This document shows, in pieces, positions 36,756 through 45,689 of a stretch of 64,000 nt of DNA. Under the pieces are notes generated by a model. The model saw only the letters and a program-made list of their open reading frames with translations, had not been told where the DNA came from and did no database searches. A program made the position numbers and the translations under genes. Each line of letters begins with the position of its first letter. Position 1 is the stretch's first letter. The stretch is taken from assembly GCF_008369935.1 (NCBI RefSeq), contig NZ_VTUZ01000016.1, forward strand, positions 62,001 through 126,000, given 5' to 3'. The stretch is from Paraburkholderia panacisoli. GTDB lineage: Bacteria; Pseudomonadota; Gammaproteobacteria; Burkholderiales; Burkholderiaceae.

Positions 36756-39023
36756 TCAATGCCCTGCGATCGTCACCGATGCGCTCAACGCGTTCGGGTC
36801 GCGTGAGGACGCCCCAGCGATCAACTGATAGGCACCATTGTTCAGCTTCCACGCATGCGCGGTGGCATCCCATGTCGACAGCAGCTTCGGCGCAATCGAT
36901 ACGCTGACTTGCTGAGACTGCCCCGGTTGCAGCGCGACCTTTTGCCAACCGACCAGTCGTTTGGGCGGCTCGCCCAGACCGGCCGGCAGCGCGGCATAGA
37001 CCTCGGCGATTTCCGAGCCGGCACGCGAGCCGGTATTCCTGACGCTAAAGGTCACGGTCACATTGCCGCTGCCATCGGCATGTGCATTGAGTCCCGAGTA
37101 GCTATAGCTCGTGTAGGACAAGCCATGTCCGAACGGAAACAACGGCGCGATCTGCTTGCCGTCGTACCACCGATAGCCCATCAGCAGCCCTTCGCTGTAG
37201 GTGACGGCGGTATCGGTCGCCGAGATCGTCTGCTGCGGAAGGTCCGAGTCCTGTACCGGGAACGTGATCGGCAATTTGCCGGACGGGTTCACGTCACCGA
37301 ACAGCAGATCGGCAATCGCCTGTCCGCCCTGAACGCCCGGATACCACGATTCGAGCACGCCGTGCACGTTGCCGAGCCATGGCATCAGGACCGGGCTGCC
37401 GTTTTCGAGCACGACGATCACGCGTTTGGCTTGCGCTGCCACCGCCGTAATCAGCGCGTTCTGATCGTAGCTCTGGTTAAAGGTGTCGGTCGTGTTGCTC
37501 GGCAGGCTCAGGCTCGGCAGGTCCGCACCCTCGGTTTCCCATTGCGTTGCAAAGACGATCGCCACGTCCGCCTTGGCGGCGGCGGTTGCCGCAGCCGCCG
37601 GGTTCGTGCCGTCGAGGAACGTCACGGTCGCGTTGGGGGCCTTGGCTTCGATCGCCGCCAGGGGGGCCGACTTGTACCACGTCGCGCAGGTGCTCAGCAA
37701 AGGAGACGCCGACACGCAACCGGATACCGCATTGCCCGCGGCGGCCGGCACGGCGCCGGAGCCGCCGCCCGAGAGCACGCCGGCGTCGGCATGCCCGCCG
37801 ATCACGACAATCGACGAGAGCCGCGCCGCGTTCAGCGGCAGCACAGGTTGCGTATCGCCGCCTGCCACGGCGTTCTTGAGCAGCACCGACGATTGCTGCG
37901 CGACCTGCAGCGCAAGCGCATTGCCTGCGCTCTGATCGACGGCTCCGCCAGGTGTCGGCGGCGCATCGAACACGCCCCACCGGATCATCGTGCGAAGCTT
38001 GCGCTCAACCATGTCATTCAGCCGCGCCATCGGCACGCTGCCCGCGTTGACGGCGTCCGCCAGCTTCGAGTTGAAGTACGAGGTGAGCGTAAAGCCCGGA
38101 ATCGACGCTCCTCCGCTCACATCACCGGGCTCTTCTTCATCCAGACCGGCCAGCGCCGCTGCGACCGTACTGTGGGTGGCGGTCCAGTCGGACTGGACCA
38201 CGCCCTTGAACCCCCACTCGTTCTTGAGGACCGTGGTCAGCAGATACGGGTTCTCGCACGCATAGACGCCGTTCACGAGGTTGTACGAGCACATCACGCT
38301 GCCGGGCAAACCTTGGGTGACGCCGAGTTCGAAGGCCAGCAGTTCAGTCTCGCGCATCGTGCGTTCGTCGACGACCGAGTTGCTCGTCATCCGGTTCGTT
38401 TCCTGATCGTTCATCGCGTAGTGCTTGATGGTCGCGATGACCTTTTGCGCCTGCGTACCGATCGTGCGCGCGGCGCTCATCGTGCCGGTCAGGACCGGGT
38501 CTTCGCCCATATATTCGAAGGTGCGGCCATTGCGCGGCTCGCGCGCAAGATTGACGCCGCCGCCCAGGCCCTCGCCATAACCCAGTACGCGCAGCTCGGT
38601 AGCGATGCGCGCGCCGTAGGCATTGGCCAGAGCGGGGTCCCAGCTTGCGGCGAGCGCCACCGGCGCGGGCAAGGCCGTCGCATTCGAATTGACGACATTG
38701 ACGCCGCCGGCCGAGTCGGCCATCGCAATGCCCGGAATGCCGAGCCGCGAAATGCCGGGGATATAGCCGGCCCCGGCGACACCGGCCGGATACGGGCCGC
38801 CGAGTCCTGCGTTGGGTATGCCCACGCCGTGAACGAGCTGGACCTTTTCGGCGGTCGTCATCTGCGCGACGAGGGCGGCGGCACGCGAATTGGCGCTCGC
38901 ATCGGCATCGACCGGTGCGGGGCTGGAACTGATCTCGCTGCCATTGCCGCAGGCGGCGACTACCAGTGCGACGCCGCATGCGATCGCGGTTCCGGCAAAG
39001 GGAATCGTCAGCATCCTTCTCAT
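36756..39023 (-). CDS. Glycoside hydrolase family 3 lipoprotein (beta-glucosidase-like)
   Basis: 755-residue GH3 enzyme that should release beta-linked sugars from oligosaccharides. The N-terminus is a lipoprotein signal with lipobox VAAC and Cys25, so the enzyme is membrane-anchored outside the cytoplasm. GH3 N-terminal barrel motifs include GRTFEYMGEDPVL, KHYAMNDQETN and EWGFKGVVQSDW, with Asp279 as the likely nucleophile. The C-terminal sandwich begins near QQSSVLLKNAV, and a fibronectin-III-like domain ends the chain (AGSEIAEVYAAL onwards). ATG 39023 has GGAG 7 bases upstream; ATG 39026 is almost as good. It is divergent from an AraC-type regulator, the obvious candidate controller. Exact glycoside specificity is unknown. 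Confidence 0.92.
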   Translation of the reverse strand: MRRMLTIPFAGTAIACGVALVVAACGNGSEISSSPAPVDADASANSRAAALVAQMTTAEKVQLVHGVGIPNAGLGGPYPAGVAGAGYIPGISRLGIPGIAMADSAGGVNVVNSNATALPAPVALAASWDPALANAYGARIATELRVLGYGEGLGGGVNLAREPRNGRTFEYMGEDPVLTGTMSAARTIGTQAQKVIATIKHYAMNDQETNRMTSNSVVDERTMRETELLAFELGVTQGLPGSVMCSYNLVNGVYACENPYLLTTVLKNEWGFKGVVQSDWTATHSTVAAALAGLDEEEPGDVSGGASIPGFTLTSYFNSKLADAVNAGSVPMARLNDMVERKLRTMIRWGVFDAPPTPGGAVDQSAGNALALQVAQQSSVLLKNAVAGGDTQPVLPLNAARLSSIVVIGGHADAGVLSGGGSGAVPAAAGNAVSGCVSASPLLSTCATWYKSAPLAAIEAKAPNATVTFLDGTNPAAAATAAAKADVAIVFATQWETEGADLPSLSLPSNTTDTFNQSYDQNALITAVAAQAKRVIVVLENGSPVLMPWLGNVHGVLESWYPGVQGGQAIADLLFGDVNPSGKLPITFPVQDSDLPQQTISATDTAVTYSEGLLMGYRWYDGKQIAPLFPFGHGLSYTSYSYSGLNAHADGSGNVTVTFSVRNTGSRAGSEIAEVYAALPAGLGEPPKRLVGWQKVALQPGQSQQVSVSIAPKLLSTWDATAHAWKLNNGAYQLIAGASSRDPNALSASVTIAGH

Positions 39024-39416
39024 CATCTCGCTCCGTTTGATCGTTGTTTGTAATGTGATTCGTATTGGCTGGCGTAATCCCGCGAGCATGCAAACGGGAT
39101 GGCCTGCCGACAGCGGCGTGGGACGTTCCGCTTGCGGCCAAACCCGAGTGCCGGGGTCGATGATCCGATGGCGACGCCGCACGTCGCGCCGGCGCATCGA
39201 AGCCGGTCGTTGCACGGACACCGTGTGGGCGTAGTGATGACCCGGATATCGAGGCCCTACCGACGCGCGACATGTCCTGTTACGCTTCGCGGTGACCGTA
39301 ACGAGCCGTAAGAAATTCTAGGGATGCGCCGAAAACGCGCTTGACCGATGGGTGCAGCGATTGACCGATGGCGAGTCAGGAAAACCCGCAGACAGGGCTC
39401 AATCAGAGGAGGCATT
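39024..39416. promoter_or_regulatory. Divergent promoter region between GH3 and AraC genes
   Basis: 393 bp spacer containing the start signals of both genes. AGAGGAGGCATT immediately precedes the AraC GTG start, and GGAGCGAG precedes the GH3 start. No clear palindrome or consensus promoter stood out by eye. Confidence 0.5.
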
Positions 39417-40445
39417 GTGAATCTGCGCCAGAAATCCGTTTCCGGTCGTATCTATCGGCTGATGCTCGACGCAGCGGAACGCCAGGGTTTCGATCGAGCA
39501 AAAATAACCCGCGATATCGGCATCGACGAGGCCGATATCGCTGCATCGGATGCGCGAGTCTCTGGCGACAAGCACGTCGTGATGCTCAAGCTTGCGGAAA
39601 CCTGCATGTCGCGCGGCAGTCCGCCTGAGGGCGAGGTGTTGCACTGTCTGCTTTCTTTTCCGGAGCTGGCGGGCGTTGTCTGCAATAGCCCGACGCTGCG
39701 CGATGCATTGCGCAACTATGTCGAGTACCGCGACCTGATCGGCAACGTCGACTGGCTCGTCATGCACGAGCAAGGCGACGAAGTCGCATTCGAGTATGTG
39801 CTGGAGGGGGAAGGCCGAAATGCGTCGAGCGCGCTGGGCAATTTCGCGTTGATCGCGAGCGTCGCGCGGCTTTACGATGCGCGACTGCGCGTGCGTGACG
39901 CGGGCATCACCGATGCACGGATGAGTACGGTCCCGGCATTGAGCGATGCATTGAGCGGGAAGGTTCAACTCGATCAGGCGCGCAATCGGATGGTGTTGCA
40001 GTCAAGCGCATTGGATCGCGCGTTCGAGGTCTACAATGCGCCGCTCTCGAAGATCCACGTCCATGCCGCGCATGACATGCTGCAGCGGATTCGCGAGCAG
40101 GGACGATTTTCGCCCACGGTCGAGCGTTGTCTGCGCGATGTGCTTCGCGATCAGGTGGATGCGATCGAGCCGAAAAGCCTCCAGGCGCTCGTCTGCGAAC
40201 GGCTCGCGCTCACGCGCTGGACGTTGCAGCGCAAGCTCGCGGCCGAACGGAAGACGTTCAGCGATGTGTTGACGCAAACGCGTATCGACGAAGCGAGGAC
40301 GCTGCTCGCACACACGCCGATGTCGATCAGCGAGATCAGCGAACGCGTCGGGTTTGCGTCGACGACGGCGTTCACGCGATTCTTTACGCGTGCGTGCGGC
40401 GCGCCGCCTGCGCGTTACCGGGGACGGCAACGGGCCTCGGGCTGA
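39417..40445 (+). CDS. AraC-family regulator with Arabinose_bd-type N-domain
   Basis: 342-residue AraC/XylS-family activator. Residues about 10-200 match the N-terminal ligand or dimerisation domain found in OruR/VirS-like regulators (RLMLDAAERQGFDRAKITRD, LHCLLSFPELAGVVCNSPTL). The C-terminal pair of helix-turn-helix motifs lies at about 235-340, with LTRWTLQRKLAAERKTFSDV and ISERVGFASTTAFTRFFTRA. The GTG at 39417 is used because GAGGAGG is 5 bases upstream; the frame also opens earlier at 39348 without such a signal. Its divergence from the GH3 lipoprotein suggests carbohydrate-linked control. Confidence 0.88.
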   Translation: MNLRQKSVSGRIYRLMLDAAERQGFDRAKITRDIGIDEADIAASDARVSGDKHVVMLKLAETCMSRGSPPEGEVLHCLLSFPELAGVVCNSPTLRDALRNYVEYRDLIGNVDWLVMHEQGDEVAFEYVLEGEGRNASSALGNFALIASVARLYDARLRVRDAGITDARMSTVPALSDALSGKVQLDQARNRMVLQSSALDRAFEVYNAPLSKIHVHAAHDMLQRIREQGRFSPTVERCLRDVLRDQVDAIEPKSLQALVCERLALTRWTLQRKLAAERKTFSDVLTQTRIDEARTLLAHTPMSISEISERVGFASTTAFTRFFTRACGAPPARYRGRQRASG

Positions 40446-40541
40446 TGAAACGTAGTGACCAGTCAGAGCGGACAACGGACAACGCGCGGCGCGGCATCTA
40501 CCCACCAGATGCGGCCGCTCTGGATCGCTCAACGCGCCAAT

Positions 40542-41399
40542 TCAACCCTGCTGCGAAAGCGCATCAAGCATCTCCACATGCCGCGCTTCCGTTTCATCGT
40601 CCGCAGGGAACATGCATTCGATACGCAACTCCTGCGCCGCGACGCTTTGCGGCGTACCCACGGTCGCGACCATCGAAAAATAGTTCAGCACGTGACCGTC
40701 CTTGACGAAGCCGATGGGGATGACCGGCATCGCTGCAGCCGCGCCCGCATCGGCGCTGGGCAAATGGCCGGCATGCGCATCGGCGGGCACATCGGGATAC
40801 GCGCGTAACGCCGCAAGCAAGTCGCGCGTCGTAGCGTCGATTACACGGCCCACCGACTCGCGATAAACGCGCTGAACCAGACTATCCGCAACGCTTTTCC
40901 AATCGGCAACGAAGGGCCGCATCCCATCCGGATCGAAGATCAGATGCAGCATGTTGCGCGGCCCCTTGCGCGCCGCCATATCGATGAAACAATTGAAAAA
41001 CCTCGGCGCAGACTCATTCGTCATCAACACGTTCCAGTAGCGGTCCATGACCAGTGCCGGAAACGGCTCATGTTGGCGCAGCATTCGCGCGAGCGCTTTC
41101 GTGACGCTCTGCATTTCCTGTGCATTCCATGCGGCGTCGGCGTACATCGGCGCGTAGCCCGCGGCCAGCAGCAGCGTGTTGCGTTCACGCAGAGGGATGT
41201 CGAGCGTCTGCGCGAGATCCATCAACATTTGACGGCTCGGCACGCTGCGTCCGCTTTCGATAAAACTGATATGACGCTGCGAGACGCCGGCATTGAACGA
41301 CAGGTCCAACTGGCTGATGCCGCGCATATCTCGCCAGTGACGCAACAATGGGCCGAGGTCGTTCGGCGGCGTTTTCTTGACTGGATTCGCAGGGTTCAT
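40542..41399 (-). CDS. XRE-family regulator with MmyB-like ligand domain
   Basis: 285-residue transcription regulator. The N-terminal HTH (about 13-70) contains LLRHWRDMRGISQLDLSFNA and SQRHISFIESGRSVPS. The rest matches the MmyB-like PAS-type ligand-binding region, with PALVMDRYWNVLMTNESAPR typical of this group. Such regulators are thought to sense small fatty-acid-like ligands and usually control an adjacent reductase or oxidoreductase. Here the nearest partner is the CMD-fold protein 125 bp upstream on the same strand. No strong ribosome-binding site precedes the ATG at 41399. Confidence 0.88.
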   Translation of the reverse strand: MNPANPVKKTPPNDLGPLLRHWRDMRGISQLDLSFNAGVSQRHISFIESGRSVPSRQMLMDLAQTLDIPLRERNTLLLAAGYAPMYADAAWNAQEMQSVTKALARMLRQHEPFPALVMDRYWNVLMTNESAPRFFNCFIDMAARKGPRNMLHLIFDPDGMRPFVADWKSVADSLVQRVYRESVGRVIDATTRDLLAALRAYPDVPADAHAGHLPSADAGAAAAMPVIPIGFVKDGHVLNYFSMVATVGTPQSVAAQELRIECMFPADDETEARHVEMLDALSQQG

Positions 41400-41524
41400 C
41401 GTTTTCTTGTCCGCAAGTCGGCATGCACACAGAGCCTGGTGATCGGCGGACTTTGCACGATCACCGGACTCGGTGAGTCAGCATACTCCCTGCCGCCGGC
41501 CGATCCTGATTGGAAAGAAAAGCC

Positions 41525-42073
41525 TCAGGCACTCCAGGCGTGCACCTGAAACTGCGGCTCCAAGGGCGGCTGCGCGATATTGCCGACGTAGTTCGTAATC
41601 GTCGACGCAGCTGCGACGGCAAGCACTTCGAACACCTGGTCGCGCCGGAAACCGGCTTCGAGAAACGCGTTCACGTCGCGCTCGTCGAGATGGCCACGCT
41701 TTTCGATCGACGTTTTCGTCAGCATCGATAGCGCCGCATGTTGGCGCTGCTCGGGAGCCCTACCCGCGCGAATCGCGTCGACGTCGGCGGGTTCAAGCCC
41801 TTCGTTCAGCGCCAACGCTGTGTGAAACGCGACCGCCCATGAACACGCGTTGGTCACTGCGTTCGTCAGCAGCAGGGTCTGGATTTGTGCTTCCGTGAAA
41901 GTGCCTGCATGGACCTTCTGGAACAGACTCAGGAAAGCGTCGATCAGAACGGGCGATGCAGCCATGACTCCCGCAATATTGGGGATGAAGCCGAAGGTCT
42001 GCTGAAGTTGCCGCAATACCGGTTTGGATTGGTCCGGCGCGGAGTCGGTGGCGTAAATCTGGAATGTCGACAT
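41525..42073 (-). CDS. CMD-fold protein lacking the second active-site cysteine
   Basis: 182-residue carboxymuconolactone-decarboxylase-fold protein. FGFIPNIAGVMAASPVLIDA is the family N-terminal helix pair. The active-site segment reads NACSWAVAFHTAL: Cys77 and His84 are kept, but the second Cys of the usual CxxC is Ala80. It therefore cannot form the disulfide used by AhpD. Other CMD proteins also lack the pair and act in ring-opening or unknown reactions. GAGGACACATC precedes the start. It is the probable partner of the MmyB-type regulator downstream. Confidence 0.83.
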   Translation of the reverse strand: MSTFQIYATDSAPDQSKPVLRQLQQTFGFIPNIAGVMAASPVLIDAFLSLFQKVHAGTFTEAQIQTLLLTNAVTNACSWAVAFHTALALNEGLEPADVDAIRAGRAPEQRQHAALSMLTKTSIEKRGHLDERDVNAFLEAGFRRDQVFEVLAVAAASTITNYVGNIAQPPLEPQFQVHAWSA

Positions 42074-42233
42074 GATGTGTCCTCGATAGTGAGCGCGGCT
42101 CGAGATGAACTGCGCGACAACCGAAGACTAGGCGCGGCGAAGAGGCTCGCCAATTACCTCCCATGTAATAGGTTTGAATCGATCGAGCCGTGCTCTCCTC
42201 GATGAAGCCGGCACCCACGCAGATGACACCAAC

Positions 42234-42262
42234 AAAAAAGCCGGGCTCGAAGAACCCGGCTT
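42234..42262 (-). terminator. Intrinsic terminator of the porin gene
   Basis: On the minus strand AAGCCGGG and CCCGGCTT pair around a 9-base loop and are followed directly by six T residues. It lies 23 bp after the porin stop. This is a textbook Rho-independent terminator. Confidence 0.88.
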
Positions 42263-42284
42263 CACTCACTACACGAAACTCAAA

Positions 42285-43505
42285 TCAGAAGCGGTGAATG
42301 ATACCCACGCCAAACGCGAACTGGCTGCCCGAAGAAGACGGCGTCGTGTTGTAGCCGTCGCCGAGCGTCGCCGTAGCGTCGATGATCTGCCCTGCGCCAT
42401 TGGTGCCGAGCGTCTTGCCCTTCGCCTTCTGATAAGCCTGCAGCGCATACAACCCCGTGCGCTTGGACAGCGAGTAGTACTCGGAGAGGTTGAACTGGTG
42501 GTACTGCGCGTTGTCGTCGATACCGTTCGCGCGCGTCGCGCGGGTGTAGCTGTAGCCCGCGCCGAGGTCCAACGCCGTGGCCGGCTTCCAGTGCAGCACG
42601 AGGCCGCCCGTGTTGAAGATCGCCGTGTCGTGGAACTTCGAACCCGTGCCCGGAATGTACTGCACGTTCGAATACGTCGCCGTCACGTCCCATGCGCTGT
42701 TGAATGTGTAGCCGCCGCCCACCGCGAAGCGCTGTTGCGCCTGTGCGGTCTGATAGCCGTTGGTCAGCGCGGACACGCCGATCTGCGCGCCGCCGTTCGT
42801 GGTGGTCGAATCCGCGCCCCACGTGCCGCCGCCGAGGGTCGAGTTGTTGATCCGCGAGAAGCCGACCGCGAAGCCGACCGGACCCAGCGCATACTGCGCG
42901 CCGGTCGCCCACGTCGAGCCGCGGTTGAAGCTGCCCGGCACGCCGCCCAGCGAATACGAGCCGCTGACCGTCAGACCGAAGAGTTTCGGCGACGTGTACT
43001 CCAGCGTGTTGTTCGTACGGTAAATCGTATCGAGGCCGTCGATATCGCCCGGGTGCGCGCCGTAATAGCCGGTGAGCCAGGTCGTCGGGCTATAGGGCGA
43101 GAGCATCTGGTAATACGACGCGTACTGGCGGCCCGCCGTCAACGTACCGTAGGTCGCGTTGGTCACGCCGACCCAGGCCTGGCGGCCGAACATCGCATTG
43201 GTGTATTGCTGCGCGCCGGTGGCCGAATTGAAGCCGGATTCGAGCTGGAAGATCGCCTTCGTGCCGCCGCCCAGATCCTCCGCACCCTTCAGGCCGAAGC
43301 GGCTGCCCGCCCACACGCCGGGGGTCATCTTGACCGCCGATTTGCCGCCGCTGGTCGCGCCGAGCGACGCCTGGTTGTTGGTGTAGGACAGGCCGTTATC
43401 GACGATGCCGTACAGCGTCACGCTGCTTTGAGCGAAAGCAGGCAAGGCGGCAGCCATCGCTGCGCCGAACAACACCGCGTCGACTCGTCTGATACTTTTA
43501 ATCAT
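42285..43505 (-). CDS. Outer-membrane trimeric porin
   Basis: 406-residue Gram-negative porin forming a water-filled channel in the outer membrane. It has a signal peptide (MIKSIRRVDAVLFGAAMAAA, cleaved after AFA), the Burkholderia-type first strand SSVTLYGIVDNGLSY, GLKGAEDLGGGTKAIFQLES, a loop-3 region after RQAWVGVTNATYGTL, and a terminal strand ending in Phe (FAFGVGIIHRF), the signal for BAM-mediated insertion. The start at 43505 follows GGAGATCC. It is preceded by a small membrane protein gene and followed by a strong terminator. Specificity unknown; proximity to ligAB makes aromatic-acid uptake possible but unproven. Confidence 0.93.
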   Translation of the reverse strand: MIKSIRRVDAVLFGAAMAAALPAFAQSSVTLYGIVDNGLSYTNNQASLGATSGGKSAVKMTPGVWAGSRFGLKGAEDLGGGTKAIFQLESGFNSATGAQQYTNAMFGRQAWVGVTNATYGTLTAGRQYASYYQMLSPYSPTTWLTGYYGAHPGDIDGLDTIYRTNNTLEYTSPKLFGLTVSGSYSLGGVPGSFNRGSTWATGAQYALGPVGFAVGFSRINNSTLGGGTWGADSTTTNGGAQIGVSALTNGYQTAQAQQRFAVGGGYTFNSAWDVTATYSNVQYIPGTGSKFHDTAIFNTGGLVLHWKPATALDLGAGYSYTRATRANGIDDNAQYHQFNLSEYYSLSKRTGLYALQAYQKAKGKTLGTNGAGQIIDATATLGDGYNTTPSSSGSQFAFGVGIIHRF

Positions 43506-43586
43506 TCTTAGGATCTCCAGGTTTTACGTCTCGTTGAAATACTTTTTCTTCTGCGCCACACCCCGCGGTGCGCCGAACCCTTTGCG

Positions 43587-44129
43587 TTAGTACCGCTGGG
43601 GATGCAACAGCCGTTTGACGGTCAAAGCCAGCGGCACGGTAAAAAAGATGTGCGACATGAAGCCGCCGATAATCACTGCCGGGTCGTAGTAGTTCGGGTG
43701 GTTGTCCGACGCGATCATGATCGCCACGTGCATGACGATCCACGCGATCACCGCGTAGAACAACGCGATCAGCGTCGCCTCATAACCGCGTCGGCGAAAG
43801 TAAGGCCAGATTGCCGCGAACAGCACCCCCCACGCCGCCGCGAACACGAAGTGAATGCCAGTGCCCACGACGTACGCCCAAATGCCGAGCGACTCCTGCA
43901 CGTGCTTGCCAAACACGAGACCGGTCGCGTTGCGCGGAATGCCGGCGAGCGGCATCAGATGCTGCGCGCCGACCCACACCAGCGCCTCGTAAATCCAGAT
44001 CACCACCGCGCCGACCAGTCCGCCGATCACCCCGGCGCGCAAGGTCGCCTTGCAGCCGGGCGACTCGGAATCCATCGATCTCAAACTCTTGCCGAGTTCC
44101 GTTCCGCTCATGCCGAAATTGCCGCTCAT
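43587..44129 (-). CDS. Integral membrane protein, four segments, unknown function
   Basis: 180 residues with about four predicted membrane segments: AGVIGGLVGAVVIWIYEALV, WAYVVGTGIHFVFAAAWGV, TLIALFYAVIAWIVMHVAI and a last one near VIIGGFMSHIFFTVPLAL. HFVFAAAWG and NATGLVFGKH resemble YagU/DUF1440-like inner-membrane proteins, but I am not certain of the family. The cytoplasmic N-terminus is Ser/Gly/Met-rich. It lies between ligA and the porin on one strand, with a double hairpin separating it from ligA, so it is probably transcribed apart from ligAB and possibly with the porin (81 bp gap). Confidence 0.75.
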   Translation of the reverse strand: MSGNFGMSGTELGKSLRSMDSESPGCKATLRAGVIGGLVGAVVIWIYEALVWVGAQHLMPLAGIPRNATGLVFGKHVQESLGIWAYVVGTGIHFVFAAAWGVLFAAIWPYFRRRGYEATLIALFYAVIAWIVMHVAIMIASDNHPNYYDPAVIIGGFMSHIFFTVPLALTVKRLLHPQRY

Positions 44130-44407
44130 GTCTGCTCTCCTCGAAACACACTTCTCATACGACAGGGCGCACGCGGCAAGCGGTCACGCGAACTCGCGTG
44201 ACTTTGCCGCGCGCGGATTCAGGATTCAGTCAGCGGGCTGACCTCGAAACGCGGCGCGCTGCGTGGCAGCGGCGTTTCTTCGAAAGCGCGAATGGGAGAA
44301 CACAAAGCAAAGACGAGCCGCCGGCAACGCGGCGCCCGGCGCGCGTCGATGAACGACTCGAGAAGGTGTGCGAACGTCATGCGTGTCTCCGAGAAAATAT
44401 TTTCCCG

Positions 44408-44432
44408 CCCCGGATTTCGATCGAATCCGGGG
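44408..44432. repeat. Near-perfect 25-base palindrome after ligA
   Basis: CCCCGGATT (44408-44416) and AATCCGGGG (44424-44432) pair perfectly around TCGATCG, itself largely self-complementary. It lies 19 bp beyond the ligA terminator hairpin. It may be a second stop for readthrough or a protein-binding site for the next gene. Confidence 0.55.
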
Positions 44433-44451
44433 TCTTGTTGGTATCGAAGTG

Positions 44452-44477
44452 AAAACCCGCCGGGCGGCCCGGCGGGG
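44452..44477 (-). terminator. Intrinsic terminator of ligBA
   Basis: CCCGCCGGG (44456-44464) and CCCGGCGGG (44468-44476) form a perfect 9-bp GC stem with a 3-base loop, followed on the minus strand by TTTT. It lies 11 bp past the ligA stop codon. Confidence 0.82.
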
Positions 44478-44487
44478 TCGAACGCGC

Positions 44488-44847
44488 TTACACCGCGTCA
44501 GGCACCCTGCGTGTCTTCAGGAACGCTTCGAGCGTTTCGCCGCGCATGCTGGCGTACATGCCGAGGTTCGTGATCTTCACCACGCGAGCGAATTTTTCGA
44601 GCACGAAGAAGCACACGCCATAGCGGATCAGGCCGATCCAGTCGGTGTTGTCGACCAGCGTGCGCTCTTGCGGCGTGAGCCGGGCCGCGTCATACGCGGC
44701 GCTGCGGTTTTCCAGCCACAGCTGGCGCGCCGGCGCTTCGCGCATCTGCCAGAAGAAGCGGTTCAGGCGCATCGCCTTCATGCTCTGGCGAATGTCGAAC
44801 GGATACGTGCCGGTCAGTTCTTCGACGCCGATCAGTTGCGGATTCAT
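44488..44847 (-). CDS. ligA: Protocatechuate 4,5-dioxygenase alpha subunit
   Basis: 119-residue small helical subunit of the extradiol dioxygenase that opens the ring of protocatechuate between carbons 4 and 5. Family features are the run DIRQSMKAMRLNRFFWQM, LTPQERTLVDNTDWIGLIRY and LGMYASMRGETLEAFL. Its first ATG overlaps the ligB stop as ATGA (44844-44847), so the two are translationally coupled. The subunit lids the LigB active site. GalA- or DesB-type gallate dioxygenases are single fused chains, which argues for protocatechuate here. A terminator follows at once, so the later pathway genes must be elsewhere. Confidence 0.92.
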   Translation of the reverse strand: MNPQLIGVEELTGTYPFDIRQSMKAMRLNRFFWQMREAPARQLWLENRSAAYDAARLTPQERTLVDNTDWIGLIRYGVCFFVLEKFARVVKITNLGMYASMRGETLEAFLKTRRVPDAV

Positions 44848-45689
44848 TGCGCCACCTCGTCTTCATAGATCGTCACGGCCATCGCGGTGCTGGTCGCGAG
44901 GTAGTAGTTGCGATGCAGTTCGCGGACCTTCGGACCGAGTGCGCCGCGCATCGCGAGCCACATGATCGTCTCGACGCTTTCCGCGCCGCCCAGGCGCACG
45001 TAGTCGACATGCTTCATCGCCGCGAGACGCTGCGGGTCGTTGACGATCAGGTCGAGGAACTCCATGTCCCACTCGGTGTTGTTAAAGCCGCTGCGCTCGC
45101 CGTGCACCTGGTGCGAGAGGCCGCCCGTGCCGACCACCACCACGTCCAGATCCTGCTCGAACGATTCGATCGCGCGACGCAGCGCCTGGCCGAGCCGGTA
45201 GCAGCGGTTCGCGGTGGGCAGCGGGTACTGCAGCACGTTGACTTCCAGCGGCACCAGCGACATCGGCCAGCCGCCGTCGTGCGGCAACATCAGCGAGAGC
45301 GGCGAATTGCAGCCGTGGTCGAGCGGCCGGTCCTGGAAGATCGTCAGATCGAACTCGTCGGCGACCATCTGCTCGGCGATGTGAATCGCCAGATCGGGAT
45401 GGCCGGCGATGTCCGGCAACGGACGCTTGCCCGCGCCTTCATCCGCGAATTCATGGCTGGCCGACACGCCCAGCGCGAAGGTCGGATAGCAGTCGAAGAA
45501 GAAGCTGTTGGCGTGATCGTTGTAGAACATCACCATCACGTCGGGCTTGCGGTCCGCGAGCCATTTCGCAACCGGCTCGTAGCCTTTGAAGAGGGGCGCC
45601 CACGCGGGATCGTTCTGCTTGCCCTTGTCGTACGCCATGCCGATAGTGGGCACATGCGAGGTGCCGATGCCGCCAATGATCCTTGCCAT
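44844..45689 (-). CDS. ligB: Protocatechuate 4,5-dioxygenase beta (catalytic) subunit
   Basis: 281-residue class III extradiol dioxygenase subunit that binds Fe(II). His12 (GGIGTSHVPTIG), His59 (FYNDHANSFFFD) and Glu240 (GGAESVETIMW) match the iron ligands of Sphingobium LigB, shifted by at most two positions, and His193 (TGGLSHQVHGE) matches the catalytic base. The product would be 4-carboxy-2-hydroxymuconate semialdehyde. It overlaps ligA by four bases. A 384-bp divergent spacer separates it from the GntR and LysR regulator pair, which presumably respond to protocatechuate or a pathway intermediate. Confidence 0.94.
   Translation of the reverse strand: MARIIGGIGTSHVPTIGMAYDKGKQNDPAWAPLFKGYEPVAKWLADRKPDVMVMFYNDHANSFFFDCYPTFALGVSASHEFADEGAGKRPLPDIAGHPDLAIHIAEQMVADEFDLTIFQDRPLDHGCNSPLSLMLPHDGGWPMSLVPLEVNVLQYPLPTANRCYRLGQALRRAIESFEQDLDVVVVGTGGLSHQVHGERSGFNNTEWDMEFLDLIVNDPQRLAAMKHVDYVRLGGAESVETIMWLAMRGALGPKVRELHRNYYLATSTAMAVTIYEDEVAQ

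Larger units (their letters stand above)
44130..44487. other. Spacer between ligA and the membrane protein gene
   Basis: 358 bp without a supported gene. It contains two strong palindromes (44408-44432 and 44452-44477), listed separately, and the promoter region of the downstream minus-strand gene starting at 44129. Confidence 0.55.

Noticed and set aside
36855..39053. Plus-strand open frame of 732 codons
   Set aside because: Antisense shadow of the GH3 gene, whose motifs and start signal are unambiguous.
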